Source: Candidatus Thorarchaeota archaeon
GTDB taxonomy: Archaea > Asgardarchaeota > Thorarchaeia > Thorarchaeales > Thorarchaeaceae
Assembly (NCBI GenBank): GCA_013138615.1
Contig: WTCK01000133.1
Span: forward strand, 1 to 13,671
DNA length: 13,671 nucleotides
Direction of reading: 5' to 3'
This document shows positions 1 through 7,193 of this stretch, piece after piece. The translations under genes and the position numbers were made by a program. Positions within the stretch are counted from its first letter, which is position 1; every line of letters starts with the position of its first letter. The notes beneath the pieces are model-generated. The model did no database searches and was not told the DNA's origin. It was given only the letters and a program-made list of their open reading frames with translations.

Positions 1-331
1 TATGAGACAGCTCATCGGATGACAAGTGATTCAGGTTGACATCAATCTCGGACCCGTCCCAAGAGCCTGAGAGATGGACATCACCATCGCGAGTCACTGT
101 GTAATTCTTTGGCTCAGCATCAGTCGCGTTCCATTTGATCCACTCGCCTTGTGTTCCATTCTCAAACTCCATATCAAAAGGACTGGGAATGGTTGGAGCT
201 GCAAGCATGAATCTGCTGTCCTGAGCGGTCCCGGATAATGCAGGCGCCAGAGCGCCAACTGCAAACACAGAGAGCATTAGCCATGCGAAGATCGATGCGA
301 CAAACAAATGACGCTTGTGTCGTGAAATCAT
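1..331 (-). CDS. Secreted surface protein with Ig-like repeat, N-terminal part
   Basis: Partial gene running off the left edge; 110 residues are visible. I translated it by hand from an ATG at 331. It starts with a basic stretch (MISRHKRH), then a hydrophobic segment at about residues 9-35 ending near ALSGTAQD, which is a typical Sec signal peptide. From about residue 60 the sequence (GEWIKWNATD, then YTVTRDG, GSWDGSEIDV and a leucine-rich end) matches the beta-sandwich repeat common in archaeal cell-surface proteins, where a W-x-x-x-D segment is followed by a strand and then G-x-W. The protein is therefore probably exported and extracellular. No enzyme motif is visible in this part. The start is supported by the signal peptide and by a TATA box about 62 bases upstream. 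The domain family is by resemblance only. Confidence 0.8.
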   Translation of the reverse strand, partial: MISRHKRHLFVASIFAWLMLSVFAVGALAPALSGTAQDSRFMLAAPTIPSPFDMEFENGTQGEWIKWNATDAEPKNYTVTRDGDVHLSGSWDGSEIDVNLNHLSSDELSH

Positions 332-392
332 AAATCTGACATCCTTGAGTTGCCTTAGCTGCTCTCGTAACCGGTCGGTCCATTCAGTGCGG

Positions 393-408
393 ATTTATAC
401 CCTTCGGT
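393..408 (-). promoter_or_regulatory. BRE/TATA promoter of the secreted protein gene
   Basis: Read on the minus strand this is ACCGAAGG followed directly by GTATAAAT, a good archaeal BRE plus TATA box. Transcription would start near 370, giving a leader of about 39 bases before the ATG at 331. Confidence 0.6.
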
Positions 409-718
409 GAAGAAAGACTTGAACTAGCGTGGATAGAGCGGGGGTATGCAGCAGCTGTAAGAACTTGTTCAATCTTGGATGTTTTGTAGGTGGTTATAAC
501 ATACTGCACAGGATTGAGTGGTGTGGACGTTCGATGCTGATTGCTAGGGCCTCCATGTAATTCGGTCGCCGCCAGTTGGACGGAGACAGAAAACGCCTGT
601 GGAGAGGACGCAAGACTCGTCGCAGATTCAGTAGGATCTACCGAGCAGACCTCAATGAATCAGGAACCGAACATCAGTCAAGGACATTGACATCCGAGAT
701 TGCATAAGTTTCGGGCAA
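409..718. other. Intergenic stretch without a recognisable gene
   Basis: Between the promoter of the secreted protein gene and that of the gene at 806 I find no open frame longer than about 38 codons with a plausible start and ribosome site on either strand. I also find no tRNA T-arm consensus, no obvious C/D-box sRNA and no repeat array. A short ACAG...CTGT dyad lies around 586-600. The stretch is long for a compact archaeal genome, so an unrecognised small RNA or a decayed gene is possible, but nothing supports either. Confidence 0.5.
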
Positions 719-729
719 CGGTTCGTCAA

Positions 730-744
730 CCGAAGCCTATTAAG
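730..744 (+). promoter_or_regulatory. BRE/TATA promoter of the zinc-ribbon protein gene
   Basis: CCGAAGC followed by CTATTAAG has the same BRE core (CCGAAG) as the divergent promoter at 393-408. It predicts a transcription start near 768 and a leader of about 38 bases. The BRE overlaps the right arm of a small perfect dyad, CGGTT-CGTC-AACCG, at 719-732, which could be an operator or chance. Confidence 0.45.
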
Positions 745-805
745 AAAGGGCATCTCAAGAAACTTACGTTCACTCAATCAGCTATTCGAGTAAGGAGCCC
801 AAATA

Positions 806-1729
806 ATGCCCAAGGCAATTTTTTCAATTTGGTGGGACGACACTCTTGGACCAATGGTGGGCAGGGCTTATCCCGAAGAAGAGGAACTGAAGGGTGAGGA
901 CGCATTAGTTATCTTCATGGGGCATGGAGTGAATCAGGAAGCTCAGCTCGGCTACACCAAAATGAAGAAAGGACTTATTGTTTCTTACTTGGAGGCACCC
1001 AATTGCATCGCAATCCTCCTTCATGAAGATGATGACCCGCTTGTTGTCGAGCGGAATCTAGTGCGTCTAGTGAGCGAGATCAACTTCAATGCTGACAACT
1101 GGGATAACGAGATAAAACATGCTTATGAACGGCTTGAGGAGCTCCTCCAGGAAACACGTGGCAAAGAGCTTCTTTCTGATTTAGGTGTTCAAAGAATGGT
1201 AAAAGACATGATCGATGGTAGATTGACTGCAATCAAACCAAAACATGTCATGCGGGGAGTTATCAGGTATCCAGCGGCTGCAGATTACCTAGGTCAAGAT
1301 GTTGAAGAAGTGACTCGCAAGCTAAAGGATTTGGACAATGAAGGCATTATTGTCCCAAAGACATTTGGTAGAAGAATCGAATGTACTCAATGTGGAAGCT
1401 CCGAGGTCAAAGTAAACCTCCTCTGCCCAAAGTGCGAGGCCAGCGATATGCACAAAGTCTACACTGCGTATTGCCCTCATTGCAATGAGCAATTTCATAC
1501 GGTAGTCGCTGACGATTTGTCAGAGGTGTTATGTCAGCATTGCAAGACGGCCATCAGGGTTGATGAACTAGCAGTCATTGCTGTTGAACCCCTATGCAAC
1601 AAATGTGGAACCGCATCCGATGAGCCAAGAGTATCATTATCTTGCAATATGTGTGGAAAAAATATGAAAGGCATTGACCTTCTCGGTGGCACGGGTCTTG
1701 CGTACTATCCTAAGCACCCATCCAAATAG
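806..1729 (+). CDS. Longin-like, winged-helix and triple zinc-ribbon protein
   Basis: 307 residues, ATG start with a ribosome site (AAGGAG at 792-797) at good spacing. Residues 3-115 are a mixed alpha/beta domain that opens IFSIWWDDTLGPMVGRAYP. The hydrophobic strand, then x-x-LGP, then YP pattern recalls longin/roadblock-type domains such as those at the start of NPRL2-like proteins; this is resemblance, not proof. Residues 120-190 look like a winged helix ending in a wing (GIIVPKTFGRR). The rest holds six CxxC knuckles (C193/196, C207/210, C223/226, C243/246, C264/267, C280/283), enough for three four-cysteine zinc sites. The arrangement resembles archaeal TackOD1-type output domains. There is no signal peptide or membrane segment, so it is a cytosolic regulatory or adaptor protein. 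It stands alone and is convergent with the MFS gene. Its specific role is not recognised. Confidence 0.85.
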   Translation: MPKAIFSIWWDDTLGPMVGRAYPEEEELKGEDALVIFMGHGVNQEAQLGYTKMKKGLIVSYLEAPNCIAILLHEDDDPLVVERNLVRLVSEINFNADNWDNEIKHAYERLEELLQETRGKELLSDLGVQRMVKDMIDGRLTAIKPKHVMRGVIRYPAAADYLGQDVEEVTRKLKDLDNEGIIVPKTFGRRIECTQCGSSEVKVNLLCPKCEASDMHKVYTAYCPHCNEQFHTVVADDLSEVLCQHCKTAIRVDELAVIAVEPLCNKCGTASDEPRVSLSCNMCGKNMKGIDLLGGTGLAYYPKHPSK

Positions 1730-1764
1730 GGCATAAATGAACCGCAATGCAAATTGCCCATAAC

Positions 1765-3378
1765 TCAGCTTCTGTTCCTCTTACGCGTCGGCTTGATAGT
1801 TCTTTTCAAAATCTTTCGGGCGTCGCTGATTATCTTTTCAGCCCGTGCTATGCCAAGACCGTCAATCTTCTCTGCAAGTCGTTTCGGAGTTTCTCCGGAT
1901 AGCTGTGCTGCAGATTCGTACCCAGCGCGTCGAAGCTTTCTCTCAAGATTTGGACCGACTCCTGGGACGCGCCTAAGCGGCAACATCTTGGCGAAATCAT
2001 CTCCAAGTATTTCGCTCAAATCTTTATCACTAACTTCACTTATCTCAGCGCCAGCATCTAGCACATCGAGCTGTGATCGAATGGAAGCGAAATCGTCACG
2101 GCCAACAAAAGCATCTACGGTTCGTTTGACCTGTTTGTCATCAAAGTTCAAGGCCAACTCTTCCATCTCAATCTCTCGACCCAGAATCTCCGGCAGAGGT
2201 CCAATCATGTACAAGGCGATAAGAGAAAGGAATACTGCAACGTTACCTCCGACCGCGGCGAGTCCCTCGGGGGCAAGGAATGAGAACCCAAAGACTGTGG
2301 CCTCAAGATCCACCGCCCAGAAGAGAGTCATGTAGCCCAGAAAGAAGAACCAAACGAGGGAGAGCCTTAGACCCTTGGTCTTCGAAGGACCGAGTTCTGA
2401 CCAGATGAGTAGCAAACAAAGACCCAGCATATATCCCTCAATGAACCGTTCGAATACCAATAAACCTACCAATGGACCTACATCCAATATTGAGGGGGGG
2501 TCAGAAAAGTAGATTTCATACATCGCGGACCCGAAAATCGTCAGCAGACCCATTAGCAGGATCAAAGTACTGAATGCACTTTTTCGTCCTTTGAAGTCTG
2601 CAAGAAATCCAGCTGCAACGACGCCGACAATTAGAATACCTACCTCGAAAACGCCGAAACCTACCATTTGGCTCAAAGTTCCCGATCCGTACGCTTGAAA
2701 CCTAAGCTTTGCAACGAAGAACCATAGCATATGAGCTGCAAGGATTAAGACCATTGGACGAAAGTATTTCATTACCAAGCCCTGCACAGCTAATGGAGCT
2801 TGATCGAGCTTCCAGGGCCGCAACGTTACGGCGGCTATCACAGCAACAAATGAAATCACTGCCGGAAGCATTAGATCACTCGCCATAAGAACAACTCCCG
2901 TAGCAGACAGAAGATAGTAAACAAAAAAGGCTGCAAGCGCGGATGCAAGAAACGCAGCATCAATCTTTCCGCGAAACTTCACAACTACTGTACGGTTCAA
3001 TTGGACAGTCCAGCTCACCATTAGAAATGCAAGACACGCAAACGAAGAAATCACAAGTGCAGTTTCTATTTGGGGAGAGTGTTCATTCGGGAATCCAATC
3101 ATCGAACCCAACAAGCCAACAATAGCTGGTGTTAATGCGCTCATATACATCAGGATATCTTTTCTTCGAAGCCTGTCAACAACTAAACCGGCCACAGGCA
3201 ATGAAAAGACTGCCGCTAAGGCTCCATAACCAAGTAGCCCATGATGTTCCAGCAGCGTCATTGGTAGCAGTGAACCCTCTATCACCTTGACAATCACCAG
3301 CATTGCAAAAGCAACACTGGGAGCGAATAGTATGTACGTTAGAGCGGTTCTTAATGGAAACTCCCTGTACTCGAGCAT
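1765..3378 (-). CDS. MFS-family transporter with C-terminal helix-hairpin-helix domain
   Basis: 537 residues from the ATG at 3378. A longer frame extends to 3525, but its extra 49 residues look like non-coding sequence, and AGGTGA sits five bases before the ATG at 3378. About twelve membrane helices span residues 8-385. Two copies of the MFS loop motif follow helices 2 and 8 (VVDRLRRKDIL and GFLADFKGRK), matching the two six-helix halves of the major facilitator superfamily. No substrate can be assigned. After the last helix come an acidic cytosolic linker (about 390-465) and then a compact domain at 467-537 with two helix-hairpin-helix-like turns (VPGVGP and GLGIARA), ending in a basic tail. 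Such domains normally bind DNA or mediate protein contacts in repair proteins, so the fusion to a carrier is odd. The gene is divergent from the longin cluster. Confidence 0.85.
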   Translation of the reverse strand: MLEYREFPLRTALTYILFAPSVAFAMLVIVKVIEGSLLPMTLLEHHGLLGYGALAAVFSLPVAGLVVDRLRRKDILMYMSALTPAIVGLLGSMIGFPNEHSPQIETALVISSFACLAFLMVSWTVQLNRTVVVKFRGKIDAAFLASALAAFFVYYLLSATGVVLMASDLMLPAVISFVAVIAAVTLRPWKLDQAPLAVQGLVMKYFRPMVLILAAHMLWFFVAKLRFQAYGSGTLSQMVGFGVFEVGILIVGVVAAGFLADFKGRKSAFSTLILLMGLLTIFGSAMYEIYFSDPPSILDVGPLVGLLVFERFIEGYMLGLCLLLIWSELGPSKTKGLRLSLVWFFFLGYMTLFWAVDLEATVFGFSFLAPEGLAAVGGNVAVFLSLIALYMIGPLPEILGREIEMEELALNFDDKQVKRTVDAFVGRDDFASIRSQLDVLDAGAEISEVSDKDLSEILGDDFAKMLPLRRVPGVGPNLERKLRRAGYESAAQLSGETPKRLAEKIDGLGIARAEKIISDARKILKRTIKPTRKRNRS

Positions 3379-3383
3379 ATGCG

Positions 3384-3389
3384 TCACCT
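3384..3389 (-). promoter_or_regulatory. Ribosome site fixing the MFS gene start
   Basis: AGGTGA on the minus strand, five bases before the ATG at 3378. It is a strong archaeal Shine-Dalgarno match and rules against the longer frame. Confidence 0.75.
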
Positions 3390-3422
3390 TTCGCGGGGGG
3401 TTAAATGGTTCCGTATGTAAGT

Positions 3423-3438
3423 CAATATGGACTTTTCG
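3423..3438 (-). promoter_or_regulatory. BRE/TATA promoter of the MFS gene
   Basis: On the minus strand CGAAAAGT (BRE-like) is followed by CCATATTG (TATA-like). This predicts transcription from about 3400 and a leader of roughly 22 bases that just contains the AGGTGA site. It lies inside the longer alternative reading frame, which again argues for the shorter protein. Confidence 0.5.
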
Positions 3439-3480
3439 GGCAATGCACACTTCAATGAATATGGCAATTCTCGCGACTGA

Positions 3481-3499
3481 GGAAAGCAATACCTTAAAG
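3481..3499 (+). promoter_or_regulatory. Promoter of the first longin/winged-helix gene
   Basis: GGAAAGCAA followed by TACCTTAAAG reads as a weak BRE plus TATA pair. It predicts a start near 3520, almost at the AAGGAG site (3524-3529) that precedes the TTG start at 3539 by nine bases. The match to consensus is only moderate. Confidence 0.4.
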
Positions 3500-3538
3500 A
3501 CAGAATGCGACGGGCGAAGAAGCAAGGAGATATGTTAG

Positions 3539-4450
3539 TTGGCTGACAGGCTTGGAGTTCAAGAGTTCATGGTAATCACTGCAGGAGGATTGCCAATCTT
3601 CCATTACTCGAGAACCGATGTTCGCAAGATGGACTCTCTCTTGTCAGGCTTTCTCAGTGCTATAACGAGCTTTGCCACAGAATTCGGTGAGCGATCCATC
3701 CGAAGCTTGACGTTCGAAGGTTCCGAATTGTTATACGAGCAATTCAATCCCGATTTCCTTTTCATCTTCTTAGTTGACACTCATGCTTCAAAGAAAGTGC
3801 TTAGAGCTATCTTGAGGGAATTGAGCCGCAAGTTCATGGCGAGGTATGAAACTGAATTGAGAATGGAAATACCAATCCTAGATGTCTTCGAAGACTTCAG
3901 TAGCGAGGTCCGGGGTGTTTTCCTGTACTACGAAGGTGTGCTGATAATTATCTCTAATCTTAGTGCTTATGTTATTCCGACAGTTCGAAAGGAGATTCTA
4001 GACGTTGCAATAAGAACAGGCGGCTTCCTAGATGAGCTACACCGAGACTTTGGCAGCTTGGGCGCTCGAGTTCTCACGGCAATCGATGGCGACAGTTCAA
4101 TCCATAGCATAACGAGAAAACTGAATATCGAGGAAGATGCTGTTTCAGAAGTCATAGAGTACTTGGCCATCCGAGGAGTTCTAAAAATCGCCAAGATGTG
4201 CCCAATAATCGAGGGTGAAGATGCTAGGTTCAATGCGTTCCTTGACTTGATAGGATTGCCAAGCAAGGAATACCAACTGCTGGAAAGAGCAAAACATCTA
4301 TGCAATGGCGAAAGGTCCGTCGTGGACGTGAGCGATAGGCTAGGAGTGACAGCCGAAAGCCTATTCGAAGTTCTCACGAAGCTAGGAACGGAAGTCAACT
4401 GGAGCTACATAGAGGTCAGTGGCTTGGCAGATGAGCCTTCCGCTAACTAA
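3539..4450 (+). CDS. Longin-like protein with tandem winged helices (paralog 1)
   Basis: 303 residues from a TTG start, chosen because AAGGAG lies nine bases upstream; ATG at 3569 is the alternative. Residues 10-125 form a longin-like domain: strand, GGLPIFHYS, a helix (LLSGFLSAITSFATEFG), RSLTFEG, then a hydrophobic strand and a long amphipathic helix. This order matches the first longin domain of the Mon1/HPS/Fuzzy family, where a G-x-P-I-F/Y strand precedes a helix with A-x-x-SF. Residues 172-222 and 240-293 each look like a winged helix. The next gene shares the layout and a strong match near the end (DARFNAFLDLIG here, DDRFSAYLEVIG there). Residues 127-146 match the start of that paralog's middle domain, but about 115 residues are missing, so this copy looks internally shortened. 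It is cytosolic. A role as a sensor or scaffold that may bind DNA is inferred. Confidence 0.82.
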   Translation: MADRLGVQEFMVITAGGLPIFHYSRTDVRKMDSLLSGFLSAITSFATEFGERSIRSLTFEGSELLYEQFNPDFLFIFLVDTHASKKVLRAILRELSRKFMARYETELRMEIPILDVFEDFSSEVRGVFLYYEGVLIIISNLSAYVIPTVRKEILDVAIRTGGFLDELHRDFGSLGARVLTAIDGDSSIHSITRKLNIEEDAVSEVIEYLAIRGVLKIAKMCPIIEGEDARFNAFLDLIGLPSKEYQLLERAKHLCNGERSVVDVSDRLGVTAESLFEVLTKLGTEVNWSYIEVSGLADEPSAN

Positions 4451-4501
4451 GAAATGTCTCCCAATCTCGCTTGATTGATTCGAGTCACTCATCTGCACAA
4501 A

Positions 4502-4509
4502 TCTATAAG
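4502..4509 (+). promoter_or_regulatory. TATA box of the second longin/winged-helix gene
   Basis: TCTATAAG predicts transcription from about 4530-4535, so the mRNA starting at the GTG at 4540 would be nearly leaderless. That fits the lack of a clear ribosome site there. Confidence 0.5.
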
Positions 4510-4539
4510 TGAGTATGATTCAATTGGCACAGGTTCCCA

Positions 4540-5850
4540 GTGCCGGAGGCTATTGCCTTGGTTAAGGAGATAATCGTTCTACGTGAAGGTGGCATTCTAA
4601 TTTTCCACTACAGCGTTTTGGGAACGAAGAAACTCGACGAGCTTGTAGCTGCATTTCTATCAGCGGTGGGTTCGTTCGCCGAAGAAGTCGGTCAAGACCA
4701 AATCAGAGTGATGTCCTTCTCCTCGAATAAGCTGGTATGGGAGCGAAAGGGCGACCTGTACTTCATTGCTCTCGTAGCTGAGGAGGACAGCGGCGAGATA
4801 CACAGGGTAATTCTGAAAGACATTGCCGAGCAGTTTGTTAGTTTGTTCTACAGCGAGCTCCTAAAGGATCTCCCGAACTCAAGGGTATTCAGGCCCTTTG
4901 CGGATATTGTCGAATCCATACTTCAGAAATTCGACGGAGTTCCTGGGCTTGCACGACGGTATCGAACGGCGTTGCTTCCAGCAGATGACATCAGAAGTCT
5001 GAAGGCAACCCTATCGGAGATTGAACTGAATAGGGACATCCTGCGAGGCGGCATGATCACTTGGGACGGTTACGTTGTAGTTTCCAACTTGAGAGCGTAC
5101 GAGCTAGAAGCTGTACTCGATCTCACGCCGCCTTTCGCTAGTTCCGAATCACCAGAAATAGTCAAGATGGTGGAGCACTCCTGTCTTGACCCATCTAGTT
5201 CATTCATGCTTATCAGAGTGAGGAACAAAGGTGTCTGCGCGTTTGTTGTTGCACTAGGACTCTCAGAGAAGACGTACGTAGAACTTGTAAGCCCATTCGT
5301 AACACGTTTGCAAATGACCAGCTTCTTTGACATCAAGAGATTTGACCCCGAGCGAATGGAAAGACCGATTGCATTCTATGAATACGATGCAGTGGTTCCT
5401 GCGCTTCCGCTAGATGATGTGAAGCGTGACTCGGTAATTGTATTTGCGAATATGCCAGACGAAATGCGCAAGGCCGGTCATTACATCATCAACTCTCTTA
5501 GCGATAATAGAACAATATCAGAAGTCCAAGAAAATAGCGGCTTGGAGCGGGAACAGACCAACGAGATTCTAGCACAGCTAATTGCGAAGGGATTGGTTCG
5601 AATAACGAAAATATTCCCATCTATGGATGAGAGGGATGATCGCTTTTCGGCCTATCTTGAGGTCATAGGAATTAAAAAAAGGGACTTCGATGTTGTTGAT
5701 GTTGTCTGGCGGCATTGCACAGGAAGCCGCTCAATCCGAGAAATATCAGAGAGGACTCAAATTCCTGCATCAAGAATACTTGAGGTTCTACGAGCGCTCG
5801 GCGGCTACGTCACATGGGAGAAAGAACGAATCATAAGTCATGTCAGGTGA
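4540..5850 (+). CDS. Two-longin-like protein with tandem winged helices (paralog 2)
   Basis: 436 residues from a GTG start, the only usable start after an in-frame stop at 4516-4518. Residues 9-125 repeat the longin-like domain of the previous gene (GGILIFHYS, then LVAAFLSAVGSFAEEVG). Residues 168-262 form a second alpha/beta domain: WDGYVVVSNLRAY, a long helix, then a strand pair through GVCAFVVALG and LVSPFVTRLQ. The order of a first longin, then a longin-like unit with strand-helix-strand spacing, parallels the first two domains of eukaryotic Mon1; this is my pattern reading. Residues 310-362 and 378-430 are winged-helix-like (ISEVQENSGL with ILAQLIAKGLVRI; ISERTQIP with ILEVLRALGGYVTW). 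The stop codon lies within the ribosome site of the MinD-type gene, so the two are translationally coupled and probably functional partners. No catalytic motif is visible. Confidence 0.85.
   Translation: MPEAIALVKEIIVLREGGILIFHYSVLGTKKLDELVAAFLSAVGSFAEEVGQDQIRVMSFSSNKLVWERKGDLYFIALVAEEDSGEIHRVILKDIAEQFVSLFYSELLKDLPNSRVFRPFADIVESILQKFDGVPGLARRYRTALLPADDIRSLKATLSEIELNRDILRGGMITWDGYVVVSNLRAYELEAVLDLTPPFASSESPEIVKMVEHSCLDPSSSFMLIRVRNKGVCAFVVALGLSEKTYVELVSPFVTRLQMTSFFDIKRFDPERMERPIAFYEYDAVVPALPLDDVKRDSVIVFANMPDEMRKAGHYIINSLSDNRTISEVQENSGLEREQTNEILAQLIAKGLVRITKIFPSMDERDDRFSAYLEVIGIKKRDFDVVDVVWRHCTGSRSIREISERTQIPASRILEVLRALGGYVTWEKERIISHVR
5845..5850 (+). promoter_or_regulatory. Ribosome site of the MinD-type gene overlapping the upstream stop
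   Basis: AGGTGA lies six bases before the TTG at 5857, and its last three bases are the stop codon of the preceding gene. It supports both the TTG start and translational coupling. Confidence 0.75.
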
Positions 5851-5856
5851 AACATA

Positions 5857-6612
5857 TTGGCAGGAGAAATTATCAGCATACATAGTTTTCGTGGAGGAAC
5901 AGGAAAATCCAATATCGCTGCCAACTTGGCTGCAATAATGGCTCTTGATGGCAAGAGAGTTGCAGTCATGGACACAGATATGGCCTCGCCCGGCATACAC
6001 GTAATCTTCGGCATGGGCAGGGAGAAAATGAAGCACACACTCAACGATTATTTGAGAGGAGAGTGTGACATCGGCGCGACATGTGTCAATATGACACAAC
6101 GACTTGGAATCAAAAAGGGGAAATTATTCCTTATCCCAAGCTCAATGACAGCAACTGACATAACGCGGATTCTTAGGGAAGGCTATGAAGTGAGTGACCT
6201 CAGAAGAGGCTTCGCTGACGTAATCAAAGTCAAGGACCTTGACTATCTAATCATCGATACTCACCCTGGCCTTGACCGGGAAACGCTTCTCTCAATGGCA
6301 ACAGCAGATTATCTCTTTGTTGTGGCACGGATTGATGAACAGGATTTGCTCGGAACCGCCGCCACTCTTAGTGTCGCGCGGAAGCTGCAGGTTCCAGACA
6401 TTCATATCGTGATAAACAAGAAGCCAGGCATCTACGAAGACAAAGCCATTATCAAAGAGGTTGAGAGGAAGTTCAAGACAAAAGTCGCCACAATTATACC
6501 TCTATTGCCGCTTCTGATTGAGGTTGGCAGCAGATATGTTGTAACACTAAAGCACCCAGATAATGAGTTTACGAAGCGCATCACTGACCTCTACGATATC
6601 ATTAACAAATGA
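5857..6612 (+). CDS. MinD/ParA-type ATPase with RGGTGKS P-loop
   Basis: 251 residues, TTG start fixed by AGGTGA six bases upstream. It is a deviant-Walker ATPase of the SIMIBI MinD/ParA group. The P-loop is SFRGGTGKSN (residues 10-19), switch I is DTDMASPG (39-46), and the Walker B/switch II segment is LIIDTHPGLD (131-140). The size is normal for MinD-like proteins. Position 12, usually the signature lysine of KGGxGK that reaches across the dimer to the partner's nucleotide, is arginine. Arginine could play the same role, or the protein could belong to a sub-branch with altered ATP hydrolysis. The last 14 residues (FTKRITDLYDIINK) could form an amphipathic membrane-binding helix as in MinD, but this is weak. 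Relatives position proteins or DNA by cycling between monomer and ATP-dimer. Coupling to the longin/winged-helix gene suggests it acts with that protein. Confidence 0.9.
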   Translation: MAGEIISIHSFRGGTGKSNIAANLAAIMALDGKRVAVMDTDMASPGIHVIFGMGREKMKHTLNDYLRGECDIGATCVNMTQRLGIKKGKLFLIPSSMTATDITRILREGYEVSDLRRGFADVIKVKDLDYLIIDTHPGLDRETLLSMATADYLFVVARIDEQDLLGTAATLSVARKLQVPDIHIVINKKPGIYEDKAIIKEVERKFKTKVATIIPLLPLLIEVGSRYVVTLKHPDNEFTKRITDLYDIINK

Positions 6613-6721
6613 CAATCTATAGGCTGCATAGGATTACTTCCAAATTGCATCGGGGGATATTGTGAAAACTCAAGCGGCCTGTGCAATACAACAATACTTC
6701 TATGGGCACACTTGTATCTCA

Positions 6722-6734
6722 CTAGTATCACTAG
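6722..6734 (+). repeat. Small dyad CTAGT-ATC-ACTAG before the GNAT-like gene
   Basis: Perfect five-base arms around a three-base loop. The right arm runs into the AGGAG ribosome site (6733-6737) of the gene at 6747. It could be an operator or a hairpin that shields the site. The same stretch also reads as a direct repeat of TCACTAG with slight variation. Chance is possible given the short arms. Confidence 0.35.
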
Positions 6735-6746
6735 GAGCTCGCTGAT

Positions 6747-7193
6747 ATGGAGATTAACGTACGTCTCGCAACAGCACATGATAGAACTGCACTCGAGGAG
6801 TTCTACTCCAGAGAAGGAATTAGGTTCCATGATCTATCGGCTCAGAATGTTCTGCTAGCCCAAGGTGCAACAAAGGAAACGATGTACGTGGTTGCGGTTG
6901 CAGGTGATCTGATCGTCGCCTCATTAAAACTCGACGTGAAGAAAGATCCATCCATTGGTTTGGTTGGACACATTCAACATTTCGAAATAGAAGATGAGTT
7001 AGAGGAAACTATTCTGGGCACAAGAATGTTGCAGAAGATAGCAAAGATTGCCGAAGAGAAGGGTCTCCGAGCTCTTGACACAATTGTGAGTGAAAAACGA
7101 GCTGACATGATCAAGGTATTCCTCAGCTCTGGTTTCGAGGAGAACCACAAAGAGGTTCATCTGAGAAAAGATTTTCGGGCAAGATTGTTCTAG
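6747..7193 (+). CDS. GNAT-fold acetyltransferase-like protein
   Basis: 148 residues, ATG start with AGGAG nine bases upstream. The opening (VRLATAHDRTALEEFYSREG) is the usual first strand and helix of GNAT N-acetyltransferases. Later come a strand (GLVGHIQHFEIEDEL), a helix following LGTRMLQKIAKIAEEKG, and the closing segment (VFLSSGFEE) typical of the fold. The acetyl-CoA loop, normally Q/R-x-x-G-x-G/A, is here E-T-I-L-G-T-R (residues 87-93) and lacks the second glycine. It may be a divergent enzyme or a non-catalytic relative. The substrate is unknown. It lies between the MinD-type ATPase and the sensor-kinase-like gene, with a 134-base gap before and 117 after, so it may have its own promoter. 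Confidence 0.7.
   Translation: MEINVRLATAHDRTALEEFYSREGIRFHDLSAQNVLLAQGATKETMYVVAVAGDLIVASLKLDVKKDPSIGLVGHIQHFEIEDELEETILGTRMLQKIAKIAEEKGLRALDTIVSEKRADMIKVFLSSGFEENHKEVHLRKDFRARLF

Noticed and set aside
174..383. 69-codon minus-strand frame
   Set aside because: It overlaps the signal-peptide gene in another frame and shows no domain. The in-register frame from 331 has a signal peptide and an Ig-like repeat.
409..718. Possible RNA gene (tRNA, SRP RNA, RNase P RNA or C/D sRNA)
   Set aside because: I looked for T-arm, SRP GGAA/GNAR, RNase P CR-I and C/D box motifs and found none that fit.
1730..1764. GGGCA...TGCCC inverted repeat as a shared terminator
   Set aside because: The arms are five bases, the loop is long, and no U-tract follows on either strand.
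1754..2335. 193-codon serine-rich plus-strand frame
   Set aside because: It lies entirely antisense to the MFS/HhH gene, has low-complexity composition and no ribosome site. The minus-strand protein has clear membrane helices and motifs.
2495..2502. Run of G residues inside the MFS gene as a possible frameshift site
   Set aside because: The frame continues on both sides with sensible membrane-protein sequence, so no frameshift is needed.
3379..3525. N-terminal extension of the MFS protein
   Set aside because: The promoter and AGGTGA site for the ATG at 3378 lie inside it, and the added residues do not look like a protein start.
3532..3546. Four-codon ORF (ATG to TGA) overlapping the TTG start at 3539
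   Set aside because: It is only three bases after the AAGGAG site, too close for good initiation, and has no support beyond chance.
3967..4398. 143-codon minus-strand frame
   Set aside because: Antisense to the first longin/winged-helix gene, whose sequence is matched by its paralog. The antisense translation has no recognisable domain.
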